A DNA stretch of 64,000 bases, taken from Halapricum desulfuricans. Lineage in GTDB: Archaea; Halobacteriota; Halobacteria; Halobacteriales; Haloarculaceae. Made by a program: the position numbers and the translations under genes. Positions 1 to 8,767 of the stretch are shown here, in pieces. Location: positions 2,465,030-2,529,029 of the forward strand of contig NZ_CP064788.1 in assembly GCF_017094525.1 (NCBI RefSeq), written 5' to 3'. The notes below the pieces were generated by a model. It worked only from the letters and a program-made list of their open reading frames with translations, was not told the origin of the DNA and made no database searches. Position 1 is the stretch's first letter; each line of letters starts with the position of its first letter.

Positions 1-954
1 GCGGACGGCGAGGGCGAACCGGCGGCCGACGGCGGGGCGCTCGCGACCCGCGAACGGATCGGCGAGACGGAACTGCTCCGGCTGGCGGCGACCGCCGAGC
101 GCGGGAGCGAACACCCCCTCGCACAGGCGATCGTCGAGGGCGCACGCGAGCGCGGTATCGAGATCGGCGACGCCGAGGCGTTCGAGAACGTCCCCGGGCA
201 GGGGATCCGGGCGACCGTCGACGGTCGCGAAGTGCTGGTCGGCAACCGGAAGCTGCTTCGCGAGCACGGGATCGATCCCTCGCCGGCGGCCGACACGATG
301 GAGCGACTCGAAAGCGAGGGCAAGACGGCGATGCTAGTCGCCTACGAAGGTGACCTCGCTGGCGTCGTCGCCGACGCCGACACGGTCAAACCGAGCGCGA
401 AAGAGGCCGTGAGCGCCCTTCGAAAGCGGGGCATCGACGTGATGATGATCACCGGCGACAACGAGCGGACCGCCCGGGCGGTCGCCGAGCGGGTCGGGAT
501 CGACCCCGACAACGTCCGGGCGGAGGTCCTGCCCGAGGACAAGTCCGACGCCGTCGAGGCGATCCAGGACGAGGGACGACAGGCGATGATGGTCGGCGAC
601 GGCGTCAACGACGCGCCGGCGCTGGCGGTCGCCTACGTCGGGACGGCCATCGGTTCGGGCACGGATGTCGCCATCGAGGCGGCGGACGTGACGCTGATGC
701 GAGACGACCCGATGGACGTGCTCAAGGCCATCCGGGTCTCGGACGCCACGCTCCAGAAGATCAAGCAGAACCTGCTGTGGGCGCTGGGGTACAACACGCT
801 GATGATCCCGCTGGCGTCGCTGGGGCTGCTCCAGCCGGTGCTGGCGGCCGCGGCGATGGCCTTCTCCAGCGTCTCGGTGCTGACCAACAGCCTGCTGTTC
901 CGGGCGTACACCCCCGACCGGGACTACAGGCTACTGGGTCGGCTGCGGCGGTAG
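1..954 (+). CDS. copA: Cu(I)-translocating P1B-type ATPase, C-terminal part (5' end outside window)
   Basis: The reading frame is open from base 1, so only the last 317 residues are present. They hold the end of the nucleotide-binding domain with the SEHPLAQAIV (HP) motif, then the P-domain with TGDN and GDGVNDAPAL. Two membrane segments follow, carrying the YN pair and the MAFSSVSV signature of Cu(I) pumps. The DKTGT phosphorylation site and the CPC helix must lie upstream. In this family the protein exports Cu(I) or Ag(I) across the cytoplasmic membrane using ATP. Copper specificity rests on the two C-terminal membrane motifs. The stop is followed within 30 bases by a convergent acetyltransferase gene. 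Confidence 0.93.
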   Translation, partial: ADGEGEPAADGGALATRERIGETELLRLAATAERGSEHPLAQAIVEGARERGIEIGDAEAFENVPGQGIRATVDGREVLVGNRKLLREHGIDPSPAADTMERLESEGKTAMLVAYEGDLAGVVADADTVKPSAKEAVSALRKRGIDVMMITGDNERTARAVAERVGIDPDNVRAEVLPEDKSDAVEAIQDEGRQAMMVGDGVNDAPALAVAYVGTAIGSGTDVAIEAADVTLMRDDPMDVLKAIRVSDATLQKIKQNLLWALGYNTLMIPLASLGLLQPVLAAAAMAFSSVSVLTNSLLFRAYTPDRDYRLLGRLRR

Positions 955-980
955 GACTGAGCCGGCCGTCGATCTCTCGC

Positions 981-1367
981 TTACGACGGATCGTGGCGAA
1001 ACCGGACCGTCGGCGTCCCGTCGAAGGTCGGGCCGGTCCCGTCGCGCTCGAACCCCGCTTCTTCGACCGCTTGCCGGACCGTGTCGTTCGATTCGGGGAC
1101 CAGCAACTCGACGGCCATGCCCTCGCCCGCGGCGAAGCTCATCGGTTCTTCGAGCAGCCGCGTGCACGCGTCGGACGTGCCCTCAAGCTGCGTGACGTGG
1201 ACGGTCCGCTCGCGGGCGTCGAAGCTCACGAATCCGGAGATCTCCTCGTCGGACTCGGCGACGCGGACCGTCCGGTCGTGGATCAGGTTGCGCATGACGT
1301 CCCGCGGTGCGTCGGTCAACTCTGCCAGCCGTCCGGCGTCGGCCTCGACGGCGTCGCGAACCTGCAT
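981..1367 (-). CDS. GNAT-like acetyltransferase
   Basis: The 128-residue protein begins MQVRDAVEADAGRLAEL, the usual first strand and helix of the GNAT fold. A central strand pair (ISGFVSFDARERTVHVTQL) and a C-terminal EEAGFERDG segment follow. The acetyl-CoA loop (R/Q-x-x-G-x-G/A) is poorly conserved, so activity is uncertain and the substrate unknown. The start at 1367 removes an 18-residue upstream extension that does not resemble the fold. It is convergent with the copper ATPase gene, and the divergent gene on the other side is aspartate kinase. It could equally be called a hypothetical acetyltransferase-like protein. Confidence 0.65.
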   Translation of the reverse strand: MQVRDAVEADAGRLAELTDAPRDVMRNLIHDRTVRVAESDEEISGFVSFDARERTVHVTQLEGTSDACTRLLEEPMSFAAGEGMAVELLVPESNDTVRQAVEEAGFERDGTGPTFDGTPTVRFRHDPS

Positions 1368-1531
1368 ATCCGGTTCGTCGGTCGCCTCGTACTTATACTG
1401 TCTGTTGTCAGCATATCTCACGATACCCGTGTACCGGGAGCGCAGACTGCGAGACGCGAATGAACACAGTTATTCCCGGCGACGGGATATGGCGGGGTAA
1501 TGAGTCACGCACACACGACGCAGGTGATGGC

Positions 1532-2710
1532 ATGCGCGTAGTCACGAAGTTCGGCGGGACGAGCCTCGGGAACGGCGAGCGGATCAACCGGGCTGCGGAC
1601 TCGATCGCCAAGGCGGTCGAGCAGGGCCACGAGATCGCTGTCGTCGCTTCGGCGATGGGGAACACGACCGACGAACTCCTCGATGAGATCGAGTTCGACG
1701 CCGACGAGGCCGACAAGGCACAGATCGTCTCGATGGGTGAGCGGACGTCCGTCCGGATGCTCAAGGCGGCGCTTGCGGCCCGCGGCATCGAAGCGATCTT
1801 CCTGGAGCCGGGCAGCGACCAGTGGCCGATCATCACCGACGAGCACGGCGAGGTCGACATCGAAGAGACGACCCGGCGGGCGCACGCGCTGGCCGGACAG
1901 CTGGGCGACATCGTCCCGGTCATCACGGGCTTTCTCGCGGAGGACCACCAGGGCAACGTGACGACGCTCGGCCGCGGCGGCAGCGACACGACGGCCGTGA
2001 TGCTCGGCAAGTACATGGACGCCGACGAGGTCGTCATCGTCACCGACGTCGAGGGCGTCATGACCGGCGACCCCCGCGTCGTCGAGGGCGCACGCAACGT
2101 CGGCGAGATCACCGTCGACGAACTCCAGAGCCTCTCGTTTCGAGGAGCCGAAGTGGTCGCTCCGTCGTCGCTGTCCTACAAGGACGCCGACCTCTCGGTC
2201 CGGGTCGTCCACTACCAGCACGACGATCTGCTGGCCGGCGGCACCTCGATCGAAGGCCAGTTCGAGAGCCTGATCGACCTCGAGGAGACGAAACTGGCCT
2301 GTGTCACGATCGCCGGCCGTGCGATCCGCAACAGCCCGGGCATCCTTGGCGAGCTCGCTTCCTGTCTGGGTGACGCCGACATCAATATCGACGCCAACTC
2401 CTCGGGGATGGATTCGATCACGTTCTACGTCGCCGACGCCGACGCCGACGACGCCGAAGCGCTGCTGCACGACGAGGTCGTCGAGGACGAGACCCTCTCG
2501 TCGGTGACTGTCGAGGAAGACGTCGCCGTCGTTCGGGTCACCGGCGGGGAGTTCCCCAACGAAACCGACTCCGTCAAGCGCATTATCGATCCCATCGCGA
2601 ACGCCCACATCGACATCTACGACGTCATCACCTCCGCGACGTCGGTGTCGGTGTTCGTCCCCTGGGAGGACCGCGAGCAGGCCCTCCAGCTGGTCCAGAA
2701 GGAGTTTTGA
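1532..2710 (+). CDS. lysC: Aspartate kinase
   Basis: Phosphorylates L-aspartate to 4-phospho-L-aspartate, the first step toward threonine, methionine and, where present, lysine. The 392-residue protein starts with MRVVTKFGGTSL, the amino-acid-kinase nucleotide loop. TLGRGGSDTTAV and the VTDVEGVMTGDPR substrate segment follow in the first 200 residues. Residues from about 265 to the end form two ACT domains (ITIAGRAI, NSPGILGEL and later VVRVTGGEFPN), the usual site of feedback inhibition. The ATG at 1532 is chosen because the motif follows at once; the upstream in-frame extension is not protein-like. The stop overlaps the sequence leading into the next gene. Confidence 0.95.
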   Translation: MRVVTKFGGTSLGNGERINRAADSIAKAVEQGHEIAVVASAMGNTTDELLDEIEFDADEADKAQIVSMGERTSVRMLKAALAARGIEAIFLEPGSDQWPIITDEHGEVDIEETTRRAHALAGQLGDIVPVITGFLAEDHQGNVTTLGRGGSDTTAVMLGKYMDADEVVIVTDVEGVMTGDPRVVEGARNVGEITVDELQSLSFRGAEVVAPSSLSYKDADLSVRVVHYQHDDLLAGGTSIEGQFESLIDLEETKLACVTIAGRAIRNSPGILGELASCLGDADINIDANSSGMDSITFYVADADADDAEALLHDEVVEDETLSSVTVEEDVAVVRVTGGEFPNETDSVKRIIDPIANAHIDIYDVITSATSVSVFVPWEDREQALQLVQKEF

Positions 2711-2787
2711 AACCGCCGGATCGACCGCAGTCGACGGCGATCCATCCGGTGCGTACATTCAAGTCGGATGACGGGGCAATCGCGGGT

Positions 2788-4032
2788 ATGCTCGCGATCG
2801 CCGGATCGAAAGGCGGCTGTGGAAAGACGACGACCACGCTCGGGGTAGCCGGCGCGTTCGCCCGCGCGGAGACGCCGACGCTCGCGATCGACGCCGACCG
2901 ACAGATGCCCGACCTCCACGTGACGGCGGGCGTCGATCGCGAACCGACACTGGCGTCGCTCGAGGACGCGGACGCCGGGGCGATCGCCCAGTCGGTGTCC
3001 GGACTACCCGGGGTGAGCGTCCTCCCCGGACCGAAGCCGGCCGAGTCGATCGACGTACAGCGCGCGCTCGAACACCTCGACAGCGGGGACTCGCAGGTGC
3101 TGGTCGACTGTCCGTCCGGGACGGGGCCGGACCTCACCGATCCGCTGGCCGCCGCCGACGCGGTCGTGGTCGTCACGACCGACAGCGGACAGAGCATCGC
3201 GGACGCCGAGACGACTATCGAGGTCGCCGATCGACTGGGCGTGCCCGTCGCGGGTGCGGTCGTGACGATGACCGACGACCCGGACGCGGTCGAAACGCGA
3301 CTCGACGTGCCGGTGCTGGCGACGGTACCGGAATCGGAGTCCCCACTGGCGGACGAGGAGGCCCACGCCGCCTACGACAGTGCAGTCGAGCGGCTGCGCA
3401 CGGTCGAGACAGACGACCCCGATCCGATCGATCCCACCGGGACCCGGATGGCGATCGGCGTCGGGTCGATCGACCGGCAGCTCGGGGGCGGACTGCCGCC
3501 CGGATCGATCGCCGCCGTCGTCGGCGAGCCGGACGGCCACGCCGAATCGTTGCTCCATCGACTGACGACCGCGCGCGGGACGCTGTATCTCTCGGCCGAC
3601 CGGCCCGCGCGGCTCGTCCGGACGGCGATGTCCGCAGACGGCTGGCCGACCGAAAGTCCGGCGGTACGAACTGCCGGTGCGGACCCGCTCGAGGACGCGA
3701 CCGGGCTGCTCGCGGACCTGCCCGCGGGTGCGAACTTCGTCGTCGATCCCGCGGACGTGCTGGAAGCACACGACCGGGACGCCTATCTCGAGTTCCTGCG
3801 GACGCTCAAGGATCGCATGCTCGAAACGGACGGGATCGCCGTACTGCACTGTCTCGACGGCGAGCGGCGACCGGCGAACCGCGACGTGACCGAACGCGTC
3901 GCGGACGCCGTCCTCGCGGTGAGCGCAGTCCGGGACGGCACGGCGCTCGAAGCGCGTGCGACCGTCCGGAAGTTCCGGCCGGACCCGTCCGCTCGCGGGA
4001 CGGTGGCCGTCGACGCCGGCGAGCGTTCGTGA
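2788..4032 (+). CDS. MinD/ParA-like ATPase fused to a degenerate RecA/KaiC-like domain
   Basis: Residues 1-210 are a deviant-Walker SIMIBI ATPase of the MinD/ParA type: GSKGGCGKTTTT near the N-terminus, DADRQMPDLH as switch I and VDCPSGTG as Walker B. From about residue 221 a second domain starts with the KaiC/RadA-like pattern GSIDRQLGGGLPPGS. Its P-loop position reads VVGEPDGHAES, with no lysine or GK[ST], so this half probably cannot hydrolyse ATP. MinD-like proteins act at membranes or on positional systems; the cargo here is unknown. The 414-residue start at 2788 places the P-loop at residue 6. The gene lies 77 bases after aspartate kinase, and a link between them is not evident. Confidence 0.8.
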   Translation: MLAIAGSKGGCGKTTTTLGVAGAFARAETPTLAIDADRQMPDLHVTAGVDREPTLASLEDADAGAIAQSVSGLPGVSVLPGPKPAESIDVQRALEHLDSGDSQVLVDCPSGTGPDLTDPLAAADAVVVVTTDSGQSIADAETTIEVADRLGVPVAGAVVTMTDDPDAVETRLDVPVLATVPESESPLADEEAHAAYDSAVERLRTVETDDPDPIDPTGTRMAIGVGSIDRQLGGGLPPGSIAAVVGEPDGHAESLLHRLTTARGTLYLSADRPARLVRTAMSADGWPTESPAVRTAGADPLEDATGLLADLPAGANFVVDPADVLEAHDRDAYLEFLRTLKDRMLETDGIAVLHCLDGERRPANRDVTERVADAVLAVSAVRDGTALEARATVRKFRPDPSARGTVAVDAGERS

Positions 4033-4164
4033 CGGCCACGGCGTCCACGCGGGACTGGATCGACTCTGATCGGCCACTGCGTGCACGCGGAGCTGTACCC
4101 GATCAGTCGCGGGGACGAGTGACCGGCCCGGGAGTTTTTTCGCGTGTCCGCCCGGACATCGGCC

Positions 4165-5142
4165 ATGGAGTACACGACGCTGGGTTCGACCGGGATCGAG
4201 GTCAGCCGCATCGCGCTGGGCTGTATGAGCTTCGGGACGCCCGAGTGGCGCGAGTGGGTGCTCGACGAGTCCGAGAGCCGCGAAATCATCGAGCGGGCGA
4301 TCGAGCTGGGGATCAACTTCTTCGACACCGCCAACATGTACTCGCTCGGGGAAAGCGAGCGCATCCTCGGGAACGTGCTGGCGGAGTACGACCGCGACGA
4401 ACAGGTCGTCGCCACGAAGGTCTACTTCCAGATGGACGAAGACGACCCCAACTCCCAGGGCCTCTCCCGGAAGGCGATCGAACAGGAGCTGTCGAACTCG
4501 CTCGATCGGCTCGGAATGGACACCGTCGACCTCTACCAGATCCATCGCTGGGACGAGGACACGCCCATCGAGACGACCCTGCGAGCGCTGGACGACGCCG
4601 TCCGCCGCGGGCAGGTCCGCCACGTCGGAGCCTCCTCGATGTGGGCCTACCAGTTCGCCGAATCACTGCACGCAAGCGACCGTCTCGGGCTGGAGCGCTT
4701 CCGGACGATGCAGAACCACTACAACCTCCTCTATCGGGAGGAAGAACGGGAGATGCTGCCGCTCTGTGACCGGGAGGGGGTCGGTGTCTTGCCCTGGAGC
4801 CCGCTGGCGCGCGGCTATCTCGCCCGCCCGCACGACGAGTTCGACGTGACGACCCGCGGGCGGACCGACGATTACGCCCGCGACCACCCCTACTTCGAGG
4901 GTGGCGGCCGCGAGATCAACGAACGCGTCGCCGAACTCGCCGCCGAGAAGGGCGTGACGATGGCCCAGATCGCGCTGGCCTGGCTGCTCCATCAGGACGC
5001 CGTCGACGCGCCGATCGTCGGGACGACCAGCGTCGAACACCTCGAGGACGCCGTCGAGGCGCTTGAGATCGACCTGACCGCAAGCGAGCAGGCCTACCTC
5101 GAAGAACCCTACGAACCAGTGCCGGTGTCCGGTCACGAGTGA
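4165..5142 (+). CDS. Aldo/keto reductase
   Basis: The 325-residue TIM-barrel oxidoreductase has the complete AKR tetrad by eye: Asp in FFDTANMY, Tyr in the same segment, Lys in VVATKVYF and His in DLYQIHRWD. The C-terminal GTTSVEHLEDAVEAL segment fits the NADP(H) adenosine-binding pocket. AKRs reduce carbonyls to alcohols; the substrate cannot be read from sequence. ATG at 4165 gives the standard MEYTTLGSTGIEVS opening; a GTG seven codons upstream is less likely. A T-rich box near 4132-4140 suits a promoter with a very short leader. Confidence 0.92.
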   Translation: MEYTTLGSTGIEVSRIALGCMSFGTPEWREWVLDESESREIIERAIELGINFFDTANMYSLGESERILGNVLAEYDRDEQVVATKVYFQMDEDDPNSQGLSRKAIEQELSNSLDRLGMDTVDLYQIHRWDEDTPIETTLRALDDAVRRGQVRHVGASSMWAYQFAESLHASDRLGLERFRTMQNHYNLLYREEEREMLPLCDREGVGVLPWSPLARGYLARPHDEFDVTTRGRTDDYARDHPYFEGGGREINERVAELAAEKGVTMAQIALAWLLHQDAVDAPIVGTTSVEHLEDAVEALEIDLTASEQAYLEEPYEPVPVSGHE

Positions 5143-5179
5143 CGGGCGGGTGGGACAGCCGTTCCTGCGGCGAGCGACT

Positions 5180-5187
5180 CATATATC
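5180..5187 (+). promoter_or_regulatory. TATA box of the 5209 zinc-protein gene
   Basis: The AT-rich octamer catatatc stands alone in GC-rich DNA, 22-29 bases before the ATG at 5209. This is the spacing expected of a haloarchaeal leaderless transcript. Confidence 0.6.
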
Positions 5188-5208
5188 ATCGTTACAATAG
5201 TCTCGGAT

Positions 5209-5430
5209 ATGTCGGACGCGGGACCGACCTTCGAGTGTGCTCGCTGCGGAGCGACGTTCGACACCGGAACCAGCCACACGGAACTCGTTCGCCGGGACTT
5301 CGTCGACCGGCCGCGCCCCTCGAAGATCGAGCGGCTCTGCCCGGACTGCTGGCGGGCGTACGTCGATGACTTCCTCGATCGGGATTTCGAGGCCGAACTC
5401 GCCGCCTACGAGGCCGAACCCGAAGCGTAG
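5209..5430 (+). CDS. Small zinc-ribbon-like protein
   Basis: This 73-residue acidic protein has two CxxC pairs, FECARCG near residue 10 and LCPDCW near residue 44, which together would bind one zinc ion. Between them lies a basic stretch (VRRDFVDRPRPSKIER), and the last 20 residues are acidic and helical. Zinc-ribbon micro-proteins of this size are common in haloarchaea, and most have no assigned function. It has its own TATA box and appears leaderless. Function is unknown; nucleic-acid or protein binding is inferred only from the zinc knuckles. Confidence 0.75.
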   Translation: MSDAGPTFECARCGATFDTGTSHTELVRRDFVDRPRPSKIERLCPDCWRAYVDDFLDRDFEAELAAYEAEPEA

Positions 5431-5499
5431 GCCCGCAACGGGATCAGCCCTACCCGCTTCGATCCGGCTGTACAAGCCGATCCAGTCTTTAGGGGAGAC

Positions 5500-6216
5500 A
5501 TGTCGAACGCTGACCGAGACTCGCGCCACCTCCTGTCGATGCGGTGGCGAGACGCCGTCTTCGCCCACTGGCCGGTCGAGTGCGACGTGATCGAGCCGAC
5601 ACTCCCCGAGGGGCTGGCGGTCGATACCGGCCCGGACGGGCGGGCGTGGCTGAGCGTCGTCGGGTTCGTCATGGCGGACATCCGACCGCGGTTCTCGCCG
5701 ATCGGGCGGTCGTTTCCGGAGCTCAACCTCCGGACCTACGTCCGCCACGGCGACGCGACCGGGGTGTACTTCTACAATCTCGACGCCGACGATCGGCTGA
5801 GCGTCGCGCTCGCCCGGCGGCTGTTCAAACTGCCCTACTACCGTGCGGAGATGCGCGTCACCGAACGCGACGGCGAGATCCGGTTCCGGAGCTACCGGAC
5901 CCACGAGGGCGTCGAGACCGCGGCCTTCGACGCGACGATCGAACCGCAAGGCGCGCCAGAGCCGGTCGAGCCGCGGTCGCTCGCGGCGTTTCTGGTCGAG
6001 AACTACCGGTTTTTCGTCGCCGGCGACGGGGCGCTCTACGAGGGGGCGGTCTCTCACGAGCCGTGGGCGATCGCGCCGGCAGAGCTGACGGTCCGGGAGA
6101 ACACGCTGTTCTCGGCGTCGGGGTTCGACCGACCGGCGGGTGAGCCGCTCGTGCAGTACGCACCCGGCGAAGCGGTCACGGCCGGTCGCATCAGGCGCGC
6201 CGAACACAGGTTATAA
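5500..6216 (+). CDS. DUF2071 (YqjF-like) family protein
   Basis: The 238-residue protein follows the DUF2071 pattern. An N-terminal LLSMRWRDAVFAHWPV segment precedes PTLPEGLAVDT, GRAWLSVVGFVMADIRPR, FPELNLRTYVR and GVYFYNLDAD, and then a LFKLPYYRAEM segment. The family has an acetoacetate-decarboxylase-like beta fold, but no reaction is established. No membrane segment or signal peptide is visible. Its TAA stop overlaps the TATA box of the following PH-domain gene, so the two are closely packed but separately transcribed. Confidence 0.8.
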   Translation: MSNADRDSRHLLSMRWRDAVFAHWPVECDVIEPTLPEGLAVDTGPDGRAWLSVVGFVMADIRPRFSPIGRSFPELNLRTYVRHGDATGVYFYNLDADDRLSVALARRLFKLPYYRAEMRVTERDGEIRFRSYRTHEGVETAAFDATIEPQGAPEPVEPRSLAAFLVENYRFFVAGDGALYEGAVSHEPWAIAPAELTVRENTLFSASGFDRPAGEPLVQYAPGEAVTAGRIRRAEHRL

Positions 6217-6217
6217 G
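6210..6217 (+). promoter_or_regulatory. TATA box of the PH-domain operon
   Basis: gttataag lies 26-33 bases before the ATG at 6243 and overlaps the stop codon of the upstream DUF2071 gene. The geometry suits a leaderless transcript. Confidence 0.55.
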
Positions 6218-6242
6218 CCCCGGACGGACGCAGGGACCGACG

Positions 6243-6773
6243 ATGGACGACGAGCTAGCCGACGCGGACAGCGAAGCAGGTGAGGCCGATCCGAGCGCGT
6301 ACACGACCGACGTGCGGACGCTCGACCCGCGCGTTCGCTGGCTGTGGGTCGGACGGGCACTCGTCGTCGCGCTGATCCTCGGTGCCATCGCGACCGCCGG
6401 CGCGCTCGCGGCCCTGCCACAATGGCCGTGGATCGGCCCCGCCGTGTTCGTGCTCGTCGCCACGCTCGGGGTCGGACACGCGCTGCTCCTCTATCGCTCC
6501 TGGTCCTACGAGGTCCGCGAGGACTCGATGCTTCTCGACAGAGGAGTTATAACGCGCGTCCGGACGGTCGTCCCGTACGTCCGCGTCCAGCACATCGACA
6601 CGAGCCGGGGGCCGATCGAGCGGGCCGTCGGGCTCTCGTCGCTGGTCGTCTACACCGCCGGTTCGCGGGGTGCCGACGTGACGATTCCCGGATTGCGGCC
6701 GCGGGAGGCGACCGACCTGCAGACGCGACTGAAGGCACTGGCGATCGAATCCGAGGGCGAGGACGCCGTCTGA
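6243..6773 (+). CDS. Bacterial-PH (bPH2/YdbS-like) membrane protein
   Basis: The 176-residue protein has an acidic N-terminus, two membrane helices (about residues 38-60 and 67-82), and one bPH2 domain. The domain signature is SWSYEVREDSMLLDRGVITRV followed by VPYVRVQHIDTSRGPIERAVG and LVVYTAGS. It is the small partner of the adjacent YdbT-like protein, from which it is separated by two bases, so the two are surely co-transcribed. In bacteria YdbS/YdbT pairs affect sensitivity to secreted antimicrobial peptides; that role is not established in archaea. Location in the cytoplasmic membrane is predicted. Confidence 0.85.
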   Translation: MDDELADADSEAGEADPSAYTTDVRTLDPRVRWLWVGRALVVALILGAIATAGALAALPQWPWIGPAVFVLVATLGVGHALLLYRSWSYEVREDSMLLDRGVITRVRTVVPYVRVQHIDTSRGPIERAVGLSSLVVYTAGSRGADVTIPGLRPREATDLQTRLKALAIESEGEDAV

Positions 6774-6775
6774 CC

Positions 6776-8296
6776 ATGCAACTGGATCCACTCTCGATCC
6801 CCTACCGGGCGGTCGAAAGCGGCCTGCAGGCCATCGTCGGGATCGCGATTGCGGGCATCGCCGGTGCCGGCTCGGTGGGCGGCGCGGAGGGGATCGCAGT
6901 CTTCGGCGTCGTACTGGTCGTCGGGATCGCACTCTCGATCGGCTGGCAGGTCGCCTACTACCGCCGGTTCGAGTACCGGCTGACCGGGGACACCTTCGAC
7001 ATCGACTCGGGCGTGCTCTCGCGCCGGGAACGGGAGATCCCCTACGGTCGGATTCAGAACGTCGACATCCGACAGAACGTGCTCCAGCGGGCGCTCGGGA
7101 TCGCCGAAGTCCGACTCGAGACCGCGGGCGGCGGCCAGACCGAAGCCCGGCTGCGATACGTCGACCTCGGGAGTGCCCGCCACGTCCAGGAGGAAGTCAG
7201 TCGCCGCAAGCGCGGCGAGCGCGACGGCTACGGCGACGAGGAGACGGCAGCGACCGATCAGGGGGCGACGCTGTTCGAACTCGACGACAGGGAGCTGGTG
7301 ATCCTCGGAATCGTCTCGATGGACCTGCGCCTGCTGTCGATCATCGCCGTGCCGCTGTCGTTCGTCGGCCCGTCGGTGCTCGCCGACGTCGCGCCGACGG
7401 CAACCGCGTCTATCGTCGTCGTCGTGCTCGGAATCGTCGCGCTCGTCGTCGCCTCGGCGCTGTTCAGCGCCGCGCTGTCGATGGCCCGGTACTACGGGTT
7501 CGTCCTCACCGACCGCGGCGAGGAGTACCGCTACGAGCGCGGACTGCTCCAGCGGTTCAGCGGCTCGATCCCCAAGGACAAGGTCCAGACGATCACGCTC
7601 ACCGAGAACGTCATCGCGCGCCGGCTCGGCTACGCCAGCCTCTCGATCGAGACGGCGGGCTACGGCGGGGCCAGCCAGGAGTCGACGGGATCGCAGTCGG
7701 CGATTCCGATCGCCGAACGCGACCACGCGGTCGCACTCGCCGGGCGGATCGAGGACTTCGAGTCGCTGTCGTTCGAGCGAGCGCCGAAACGCGCCCGGGA
7801 GCGCTACGCCGTCCGCTACGGGCTCGTGCTGGCGGCGCTGATCGCGATCGCGTACGGGGTCGTCCGGCTGACGGCGCTGTCGTTCCCGTGGTACGCGCTG
7901 TTCGGTGGCGTCGCGCTCGTCCCCGTCGCGGCCCACCTCAAGTGGTGCCACCGCGGGTATCGCCTCGAGGACGACTACGTCATCACGCGCAACGGCTTCT
8001 GGTCGCGCCGGATCACGATCGTCCCGATCTACCGGATCCAGACGCTGGTCACCGCCGAGACGGTCTTCCAGCGCCGTCGCGACCTGGCGACGCTGGTCGT
8101 CGATACCGCCGGCACGTACAGCCTCGTCGGCGAGGACTCCAAGGCCGTCGACATCGACGTCGAGACGGCCGACCGGCTCAGTCGCGAGCTGGCCGACGAT
8201 CTGCAGGAGGCCGTCGTCGAATATCGTCGCCGGCGCGACCGCGCTAGCGCGGTCAGTTCGGGCGAGGATGTTCCGGACGACGCGAACGCCGGCTAG
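6776..8296 (+). CDS. Multi-domain bacterial-PH (YdbT-like) membrane protein
   Basis: This 506-residue protein contains three successive bPH2 modules, each preceded by a pair of membrane helices. They are marked by YRLTGDTFDIDSGVLSRRER, YRYERGLLQRFSGSIPKDKVQ and YVITRNGFWSRRITIVPIYR. Each has the usual following pattern (R-x-Q-x, then a VETAG or VDTAG strand). The ATG at 6776 lies two bases after the stop of the YdbS-like gene, fixing the start. The pair probably forms one membrane complex. No enzyme motif is visible and its substrate or ligand is unknown. Confidence 0.85.
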   Translation: MQLDPLSIPYRAVESGLQAIVGIAIAGIAGAGSVGGAEGIAVFGVVLVVGIALSIGWQVAYYRRFEYRLTGDTFDIDSGVLSRREREIPYGRIQNVDIRQNVLQRALGIAEVRLETAGGGQTEARLRYVDLGSARHVQEEVSRRKRGERDGYGDEETAATDQGATLFELDDRELVILGIVSMDLRLLSIIAVPLSFVGPSVLADVAPTATASIVVVVLGIVALVVASALFSAALSMARYYGFVLTDRGEEYRYERGLLQRFSGSIPKDKVQTITLTENVIARRLGYASLSIETAGYGGASQESTGSQSAIPIAERDHAVALAGRIEDFESLSFERAPKRARERYAVRYGLVLAALIAIAYGVVRLTALSFPWYALFGGVALVPVAAHLKWCHRGYRLEDDYVITRNGFWSRRITIVPIYRIQTLVTAETVFQRRRDLATLVVDTAGTYSLVGEDSKAVDIDVETADRLSRELADDLQEAVVEYRRRRDRASAVSSGEDVPDDANAG

Positions 8297-8328
8297 CGCT
8301 TTTGTCTCCGGGCCGCGACAGTACCGCC

Positions 8329-8757
8329 ATGCTCGTGCGTGAACTGATGACGACTGACGTAGTTACCTGTGACGAGCATGCGACGCTGAGAGTCGCAGTC
8401 GGGACGTTGCTCGAACGGGGGGTCGGATCGGTCGTCCTCACCAGCGACGAAGGCAACCCCACAGGGATCGTCACCGAAAGCGACGCCCTGCGAGCGGCCT
8501 ATCGGACGGACAGACCGCTCTCGGGGATCGAAGTGGCGGACCTCTCGCACGGATCGGTCATCACCGCTTCGCCGGACGAAACCGTCCAGCGTGTCGCCCG
8601 CCGGATGGCGACCGAGGGCGTCAAGAAGGTCCCCGTCATGGACGGCGTCGACCTGCGGGGGATCGTCACGCTGACCGACATCGTCTGGCACCTCTCGGAC
8701 ATCCGATCGGAAGCTGCCGAAGTCGCCGAGATGGGCTCCGAATGGGGACCGAAGTGA
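8329..8757 (+). CDS. CBS-domain pair protein
   Basis: The 142-residue protein consists almost entirely of two CBS motifs: MLVRELMTTDVVTCDEHATL to about residue 57, and VADLSHGSVITASPDETV to about 125. Each ends with the (G)IVTxxD signature, here GIVTESD and GIVTLTD. CBS pairs bind adenine nucleotides or similar ligands and regulate partner enzymes or transporters. With no fused effector domain, this protein presumably acts in trans or by ligand buffering. The start at 8329 is chosen because the fold begins there. Confidence 0.88.
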   Translation: MLVRELMTTDVVTCDEHATLRVAVGTLLERGVGSVVLTSDEGNPTGIVTESDALRAAYRTDRPLSGIEVADLSHGSVITASPDETVQRVARRMATEGVKKVPVMDGVDLRGIVTLTDIVWHLSDIRSEAAEVAEMGSEWGPK

Positions 8758-8767
8758 CCTGCCCGTC

